64,000 bases of DNA. Origin: Curtobacterium sp. VKM Ac-2865. Its GTDB lineage: Bacteria; Actinomycetota; Actinomycetes; Actinomycetales; Microbacteriaceae. Positions 59,277 through 64,000 of the stretch are shown here, one piece after another; position 1 is the first letter of the stretch, and every line of letters begins with the position of its first letter. Location: NCBI RefSeq assembly GCF_015350905.1, contig NZ_JADKRZ010000002.1, forward strand, positions 372,001 through 436,000, given 5' to 3'. The translations under genes and the position numbers were made by a program. Under the pieces are notes generated by a model, which did no database searches, was not told the DNA's origin, and saw nothing but the letters and a program-made list of their open reading frames with translations.

Positions 59277-59714
59277 ATGGAGTACACGGACTACGACACC
59301 CGGCTGGCGGCGTACGGCGTGGTCACGCACGAGGGGCGTGTGCTGCTGGCGATGCAGCGCTTCCCCGAAGCCGGGACCTGGGCGCTGCCCGGCGGCGGCG
59401 TCGAGTACGACGAGGGCGTCGAACAGGCCGTCGTCCGCGAGTTCATGGAGGAGACCGGGTACGAGGTCACCGTCGGGGGACTGCTCGGTGTGCGGCACCA
59501 CCTGGTGCCCGCGGAGCGACGGATGCACGAGAACGGCCGGCCGATGAAGGCCGTGCAGGTCGTGTTCCGCGTGCGGATCACCGGCGGAGCCCTGCGGGAC
59601 GAGGCCGACGGCTCCACCGAGCGGGCGGACTGGATCCCGATCGCGGAGCTCCCGCACCACCGGCACGGCCTGGTCGTGCCGATCGCGCTGGGGTGGGCGG
59701 GCGCGCTCGGCTGA
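59277..59714 (+). CDS. NUDIX hydrolase
   Basis: Protein of 145 aa with a full Nudix box, GGGVEYDEGVEQAVVREFME then ETGYEV (about 39-64), which binds metal and cleaves nucleoside diphosphates linked to other groups. MutT/ADP-ribose pyrophosphatase-like; substrate not deducible. The ATG at 59277 begins MEYTDYDTRLAAYGVV. A lone family A half-site precedes it at about 59218-59232. Confidence 0.9.
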   Translation: MEYTDYDTRLAAYGVVTHEGRVLLAMQRFPEAGTWALPGGGVEYDEGVEQAVVREFMEETGYEVTVGGLLGVRHHLVPAERRMHENGRPMKAVQVVFRVRITGGALRDEADGSTERADWIPIAELPHHRHGLVVPIALGWAGALG

Positions 59715-59749
59715 GCCGTGCCGCACCGCCCGGGGCGCGGTCTCGGCGG

Positions 59750-59807
59750 TGAGATCGCAGTTGGTGTCGGGTCGGCGCTGCCCGAGCCGACACGAAGTGC
59801 GATCTCA
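59750..59807. terminator. Family C palindrome, bidirectional terminator
   Basis: TGAGATCGCA (59750-59759) and TGCGATCTCA (59798-59807) with inner GTGTCGG/CCGACAC pairing, between convergent NUDIX and VOC genes. From memory, similar TGAGATCGCA...TGTCGG palindromes recur in Microbacteriaceae intergenic regions; unverified. Confidence 0.65.
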
Positions 59808-59827
59808 GCGTCGGCACTGCCCGGTCG

Positions 59828-60199
59828 TCACTCGGCGATGACGCTGAAGACGTTGCCGGAGGGGTCGGTGAACCAGGCGATGAGCGGGCCACCTCTGCGG
59901 TTGACGCCCTTCGCGTCGGTCATGCCCTCGTACTGCAGGAACGTCACGCCCTTCGCGGTGAGCTCGTCGACCGCGGCGTCGACGTCGGGCACGGGGAAGT
60001 TGAGCACCGTGAAGGCCGCGGGCTCGTGCGCGGGGCCCTTCGGGTAGGCCAGCACCCATCGGCCGCCGCCGAGCTGGAGCGCGAGCATGCCGTGGTCCTC
60101 GGTGACCTCGAGCCCGAGGACGTCCTCGTAGAACGCCTTCGCCTCGGCCGGGTCCCGCACGGAGAACCCGCTGAACGCCTTCGTCGCGTCGATCGTCAT
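59828..60199 (-). CDS. VOC/glyoxalase-like protein
   Basis: Protein of 123 aa: [40 protein letters not shown] and [15 protein letters not shown] give the vicinal-oxygen-chelate fold. Resembles bleomycin-resistance/dioxygenase-type small proteins. Metal ligands are incomplete, so a binding rather than catalytic role is possible. ATG at 60199 divergent from the kinase gene, whose GTG is only 34 bp away. Confidence 0.8.
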   Translation of the reverse strand: MTIDATKAFSGFSVRDPAEAKAFYEDVLGLEVTEDHGMLALQLGGGRWVLAYPKGPAHEPAAFTVLNFPVPDVDAAVDELTAKGVTFLQYEGMTDAKGVNRRGGPLIAWFTDPSGNVFSVIAE

Positions 60200-60232
60200 G
60201 CCGACAGTGAACTCCTCTGGGAGGATGAGGGC

Positions 60233-60871
60233 GTGCGCACGGAGGGAACGGTCGACGACGCCGTCCGCCGCGCGGTCGAGCTGGCCGCGTCCGGCGAGCG
60301 GGTCGTGCTCGGCATCGCGGGAGCCCCCGGCGCGGGCAAGTCGACCCTGGCCCGCCGCGTGGTCGTCGCCGTCGACGAGCACCTCGGCGCCGGCACCGCC
60401 GTGCAGGTCCCCATGGACGGCTTCCACCTGTCGAACGCCGCACTCGACCGCCTCGGTCGGCACGACCGCAAGGGCGCGATCGACACCTTCGACGCCGACG
60501 GGTACGTCGCCCTCGTCCGCCGGTTGGTGAACGGTGACGAGCCCGTCGTGTGGGCGCCGGACTTCGACCGCCGCGTCGACGAGCCCGTCGCCGGCAGCAT
60601 CGCCGTGCCGCAGGCAGCCAGGCTCGTGGTGTCGGAGGGCAACTACCTCCTCGACGACTCCACCCCCTGGGCAGCGCTGCCCGACCTGTTCACCGAGACC
60701 TGGTTCTGCACGGTCGACGACGACGTCCGCGTCGACCGCCTCGTCGGTCGGCACATGCGACACGGCCGCGACCACGAGGCGGCCCGCACCTGGGCGGTGG
60801 AGGTCGACGGCGTGAACGCCGCACGGGTCGCTGCCACGGTGAGCCGAGCCTCCCGGATCGTCCGGACCTGA
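60233..60871 (+). CDS. P-loop small-molecule kinase (uridine kinase/PanK superfamily)
   Basis: Kinase of 212 aa: Walker [14 protein letters not shown] (about 29-41), substrate-side [30 protein letters not shown], and [10 protein letters not shown]. This is the nucleoside/nucleotide kinase family related to pantothenate and uridine kinases and to YggC. Natural substrate unclear; sugars have been proposed for some members. GTG start with GAGGAT 6 nt upstream. Confidence 0.82.
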   Translation: MRTEGTVDDAVRRAVELAASGERVVLGIAGAPGAGKSTLARRVVVAVDEHLGAGTAVQVPMDGFHLSNAALDRLGRHDRKGAIDTFDADGYVALVRRLVNGDEPVVWAPDFDRRVDEPVAGSIAVPQAARLVVSEGNYLLDDSTPWAALPDLFTETWFCTVDDDVRVDRLVGRHMRHGRDHEAARTWAVEVDGVNAARVAATVSRASRIVRT

Positions 60872-60913
60872 CCACCTGCGGGTCGCGACCCGCACCACAC
60901 GACAGGAGCCCTC

Positions 60914-61747
60914 ATGACCATCGCCATCACCGGAGCGACCGGCAACATCGGCGGCGCCGTCGCCCGCGCGCTCGCCGCGGACGGCGCGCCGTTCCGCATG
61001 GTCGTGCGCGACCCCGCCCGTGCACCGGAGCTGCCGGGCACCGAGGTGCGCACCGCGACGTTCGCGGACGCCGCGGCGTCGCGGGCCGCGCTGGAGGGCG
61101 TCGACCTGCTGCTCATGGTCTCCGGAGCGGAGGCTCGGGACCGGCTGGAGCAGCACCGGACCTTCGTGGCGGCGGCTGCGGACGCGGGTGTCCGGCACGT
61201 CGTCTACACGTCCTTCATGGGCGCCGCGGAGGACGCGACCTTCACGCTCGGGCGCGACCACTGGGCGACGGAGCAGGCGATCCGCGCGACCGACATGGGG
61301 CACACGTTCCTGCGGGACAGCTTCTACCTGGACTTCGTCGAGGACCTGGTCGGCGAGGACGGCGTGATCCGGGGACCCGCGGGCGACGGCGCGATGGCAG
61401 CGGTCGCGCGGGCGGACGTGGCGCGGGTGGCGACGGCCGTGCTCCGGGACCCGGCGGCGCACCTCGACCGGACGTACGACCTGACCGGGCCGGTGGCGAT
61501 CACGCTCGCGGAGGCGGCGGCGGTCGTGAGCGCGGAACGTGGTCGTGCCGTGCGGTACCAGCCGGAGACGGTGGAGGAGGCCTACGCCTCGCGGGCGCGG
61601 TGGAACCCCGAGCCGTGGCAGGCGGACGCGTGGGTGAGCACGTACACGGCGATCGCGGAGGGGGCGCTCGCGCGGGTCACGGGTGACGTCGAGCGGGTGA
61701 CGGGTCGGGCGCCGATGTCGTTGCGGGACGTGTTGCGCGCGGGCTGA
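60914..61747 (+). CDS. NmrA-like NAD(P)-binding protein
   Basis: Atypical SDR of 277 aa: [20 protein letters not shown] supplies the NAD(P) loop, followed by [28 protein letters not shown] and [10 protein letters not shown]. Typical of quinone reductase 2/NmrA-type enzymes or redox sensors. ACAGGAGCC ribosome-binding site. Convergent with the MFS gene, with only 12 nt between stops. Confidence 0.83.
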   Translation: MTIAITGATGNIGGAVARALAADGAPFRMVVRDPARAPELPGTEVRTATFADAAASRAALEGVDLLLMVSGAEARDRLEQHRTFVAAAADAGVRHVVYTSFMGAAEDATFTLGRDHWATEQAIRATDMGHTFLRDSFYLDFVEDLVGEDGVIRGPAGDGAMAAVARADVARVATAVLRDPAAHLDRTYDLTGPVAITLAEAAAVVSAERGRAVRYQPETVEEAYASRARWNPEPWQADAWVSTYTAIAEGALARVTGDVERVTGRAPMSLRDVLRAG

Positions 61748-61759
61748 GTTCCGCGCGGC

Positions 61760-63016
61760 TCAGGGCACCCGGCGCGCGGCCAAGGTGCCGACGACACCGA
61801 GGACCAGCACCGCCACGAGCACGACGAGCAGCGGCGCCGTCCAGTCCCCGGTCGCACCGTGGAGCGCCCCGGCGACGATCGGCCCCGCGGACCCGAGCAG
61901 GTACCCGCCGCCCTGCACGAACGCGGACATCCGGCGGGCATCGTCGTCGTTCGAGACGAGCCGCACGATGATGATGAAGATCACCGTGATGCCGCCGCCC
62001 TGGGCCGCACCGCCGAGGATCGACCACAGCAACCAGAGCTGCGGCGCGAACAGCAGCCCGAGGGGCATCGCGAGCCACAGGGTCCCGACGAGGGACAGGA
62101 TCGCGCGGGGTCGCCAGCGCGCCGCGAGGACCGGAACGCCGAGCGCCCCGACCACCGCGAGGATCTGGAACACGGACGAGCTCGCCCCGGACGACGCCTT
62201 CGAGAAGCCGATCTCGTCGTGCAGCAGCGTCGGGATCCAGGCGGTCAGGGCGTAGTACGAGAAGGCCTGCCCACCGAAGGCGAACGTCAGTCCAATCGTC
62301 ACCCAGCGGGTCGGGCGCACGACGGAGACCCGAGTCGGCCTGGTCGTGGTGCGGACCGCGCCGGTGTCGAGCACCTGGTCGATCGGCCCGGTGACCGGCA
62401 GCGGTTCGGCGACCGCACCGGACCGTGGGCCGAGCCAGGCGGCACGCGCACCGACGGTGTACGTCCAGGCGAGGCCGGCGATCAGCGCGAACACACCCCA
62501 CAGGGCGATGGCGACCGGCCAGCCCCACAGGTCGGCGATCGGGGCGGTACCGAGCGAGGTCGTCATCGACCCCACGTTGAGCGCCGACGTGTAGACGCCG
62601 GTGACGATCCCCACGCGTTCCGGCGAGGTGTCGCGGCGGATGACCACCGGGACGACGACGTTGCCGATCGTGATGCCGATGCCGATCACCGCGGTGCCGA
62701 TGAGCAGTGCGGCGGCACTCGGCAGCGACCGGATCACCGTGCCGACGAGCACGACGACGAGCGACAGCGACACCGCCCGCTCCGGGGTGGCCTTCGCGAT
62801 CACCCAGCTCGCGAGCGGTGTCGCGAGGGCGAAGCAGAGGACGGGGATCGTCGTCAGCAGCCCTGCGACGGTGGTGGTGAGCCCGAGGTCCATCCGGACG
62901 TCCCCGATGACGGGTGCCGGCGCGACGATGGGCCCACGGAAGTTCAGCGCGACCAGGACGATCGCGACCGGCAGGACCCAGCCCGCGCGGCGGACCAGCT
63001 CGCCCCGGGTGCTCAC
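61760..63016 (-). CDS. MFS transporter, CynX/NimT type
   Basis: Membrane protein of 418 aa with twelve predicted helices. The first is VLPVAIVLVALNFRGPIVAP, typical of cyanate/nitroimidazole-type permeases (CynX/NimT); cytoplasmic loop ATPERAVSL and mid-loop GPRSGAVAEP follow the family pattern. GTG start at 63016 overlaps the HAD stop (GTGA). Substrate unknown: small organic anions are transported by characterised members. Confidence 0.85.
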   Translation of the reverse strand: MSTRGELVRRAGWVLPVAIVLVALNFRGPIVAPAPVIGDVRMDLGLTTTVAGLLTTIPVLCFALATPLASWVIAKATPERAVSLSLVVVLVGTVIRSLPSAAALLIGTAVIGIGITIGNVVVPVVIRRDTSPERVGIVTGVYTSALNVGSMTTSLGTAPIADLWGWPVAIALWGVFALIAGLAWTYTVGARAAWLGPRSGAVAEPLPVTGPIDQVLDTGAVRTTTRPTRVSVVRPTRWVTIGLTFAFGGQAFSYYALTAWIPTLLHDEIGFSKASSGASSSVFQILAVVGALGVPVLAARWRPRAILSLVGTLWLAMPLGLLFAPQLWLLWSILGGAAQGGGITVIFIIIVRLVSNDDDARRMSAFVQGGGYLLGSAGPIVAGALHGATGDWTAPLLVVLVAVLVLGVVGTLAARRVP

Positions 63017-63768
63017 GCCCGGCCGGCGAGGTCGGCGGCGGACGTCCCAGAAGCGTCGGACCCGGAAGCGTCCGAGCCCGAGCCCGAGCCCGAGCGCGTT
63101 CCCGTGTCCGACCCGGGCAGCAGGATCGGCAGCAGGTCGAGCGGGGTGGCGGCGGTCGCGATGGTGCCGACGGCCTCGGCGGGGGAGCCGTAGCCCCACT
63201 CGGCGAAGACCACCGGGACCCCGTGCACGGTCGCGCCCTCGACGTCGTGCACCCGGTCGCCGATCAGCACCGGACGGCTGATGTCGAACCCGCGGGCGTC
63301 GAGACGCTTGAGCGCTTCCTCGACCACGTCGGCCTTCGAGGACCGGACCTCGTCGTCGCTCGCCCCGGTGATCACGTCGATGTCCCCGACGAGTCCGTAG
63401 TGGTCGAGGATGTACGTCGCCGGGGTCTCGGGCTTGCTCGTCGCCGTCGAGATCGGCAGCCCGGCCTGGTGCAGGGTGCGGAGCACGACGTCGATGCCCT
63501 CGAACATCCGGGAGTCGAGCGCCCCGTGCGAGAAGTAGTGCTCGCGGTACACGGCGAGCGTGCGGTCGGCGAGCTCGTCGTCCATGCCCATCGCGATGTG
63601 GAAGGTGTCGAGGATCGGCGGACCGACGAACGACATCATCGTCGCGCGGTCGGGGACGGGCACGCCGACCTGGCGGAACGTGTACGTCAGGCTCTCGAGG
63701 ATGCCCGGCGCCGAGTCGCTGATGGTGCCGTCGAGGTCGAAGAGGATGGCGCTGAACGGGCTGGTCAT
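63013..63768 (-). CDS. HAD-superfamily phosphatase (Gph-like)
   Basis: Hydrolase of 251 aa: nucleophile motif ILFDLDGTISDS (Asp in position 1 of DxDGT), Thr/Ser motif II in STATSKPETP, Lys and VLIGDRVHDVEGA motif IV. The cap domain is phosphoglycolate phosphatase-like. An extra C-terminal 30-residue tail of Gly/Ser/Asp hexanucleotide-type repeats (63050-63110 on DNA) is disordered. TAGGCT lies 9 nt upstream of the ATG. Coupled to the MFS transporter gene. Confidence 0.88.
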   Translation of the reverse strand: MTSPFSAILFDLDGTISDSAPGILESLTYTFRQVGVPVPDRATMMSFVGPPILDTFHIAMGMDDELADRTLAVYREHYFSHGALDSRMFEGIDVVLRTLHQAGLPISTATSKPETPATYILDHYGLVGDIDVITGASDDEVRSSKADVVEEALKRLDARGFDISRPVLIGDRVHDVEGATVHGVPVVFAEWGYGSPAEAVGTIATAATPLDLLPILLPGSDTGTRSGSGSGSDASGSDASGTSAADLAGRA

Positions 63769-63887
63769 GTCAGGACCAGCCTAACCGGGGCGGTGGAGGC
63801 GACCGTCAGCGGGCGGGACGCGCGCTGCGGAGTCGGGCCGAGCCTCCTGGCCGTCGGGTGTTCCTTCCCATCACGGCCGCGTTGGCA

Positions 63888-63990
63888 AGTGGGATCGCGC
63901 GTTGGGGGTCGGAGGGAACGACCCGCCACGCGCGATTCGACTCACCACGCGCGGGACGACCCGCCACGCGCGCGACCACCCGCGCAACCA
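63888..63990. repeat. Family B-like palindrome and direct repeats at right edge
   Basis: Imperfect inverted repeat around 63888-63945 (GCGCGTTGGGGGTCG with CGACCCGCCACGCGC) and the flank CGATTCGAC shared with 34441-34488. CGACCCGCCACGCGCG also repeats directly at 63919 and 63957. No gene is visible from 63769 to the window end. Confidence 0.55.
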
Positions 63991-64000
63991 CCCCTCAGAA

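Overview
The window is very GC-rich actinobacterial chromosome, and gene order plus protein style point to Microbacteriaceae, most likely Curtobacterium-like (inference; no 16S or other marker is present). The left 10.6 kb is the conserved dnaA-proximal cell-wall/phosphosignalling cluster of Actinobacteria: crgA, trpG/pabA, pknB, pknA, pbpA, rodA/ftsW, pstP, fhaB, fhaA, then tRNA-Leu(CAG), in the order seen in Mycobacterium tuberculosis. The window therefore probably starts some kilobases downstream of dnaA/oriC, and four DnaA-box-like nonamers sit at its left edge.

From 10.7 to 33.8 kb the theme is nitrogen and carbon scavenging. A first polyamine/GABA set (PucR regulator, GabT, flavin amine oxidase, aldehyde dehydrogenase) is interrupted by an AAA ATPase gene with its own AT-rich palindromic promoter. 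Secreted polysaccharide-active proteins (GH16 glucanase, beta-helix protein, esterase) follow. A second, fuller polyamine module runs from 24.7 to 33.8 kb: Lrp regulator, class III aminotransferase and amine oxidase on one strand, and 4-aminobutanal dehydrogenase plus a complete spermidine/putrescine-type ABC transporter on the other, divergent around two dyad operators.

From 33.8 to 45.7 kb is the most unusual stretch. It has two short genes and a candidate small RNA, then an alpha/beta-hydrolase fused to a gluconate-dehydrogenase subunit-3 domain and coupled to a GMC oxidoreductase. Next comes a translationally coupled three-gene amidoligase cassette: a YbdK-type ligase fused to circularly permuted ATP-grasp, an asparagine-synthetase-like amidotransferase and an S9 peptidase, followed by a GntR regulator. 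A toxin-antitoxin remnant (orphan antitoxin plus broken AbiEii-type nucleotidyltransferase) is inserted exactly at the gntR 3' end and bounded by a perfect 39-bp direct repeat.

From 45.7 to 64 kb lie a sugar-acid type operon with an 18-bp palindrome over its -10 region and a putative leader peptide; a two-component system coupled to a Ddl ligase and a frameshifted alanine racemase; an SDR, a 60-aa ORF and a MarR gene; a TetR gene convergent with a Gfo/Idh-isomerase pair; and an esterase, NUDIX hydrolase, VOC protein, small-molecule kinase, NmrA-type protein, CynX-type MFS transporter and HAD phosphatase.

Genome style: most operon junctions are 1-4 nt overlaps (ATGA/GTGA/TGATG); many first genes have an A-rich -10 hexamer only 6-9 nt before the start codon, suggesting leaderless mRNAs; and convergent junctions carry long palindromes, several of which belong to dispersed repeat families. 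No transposase, integrase, rRNA or CRISPR array was found.
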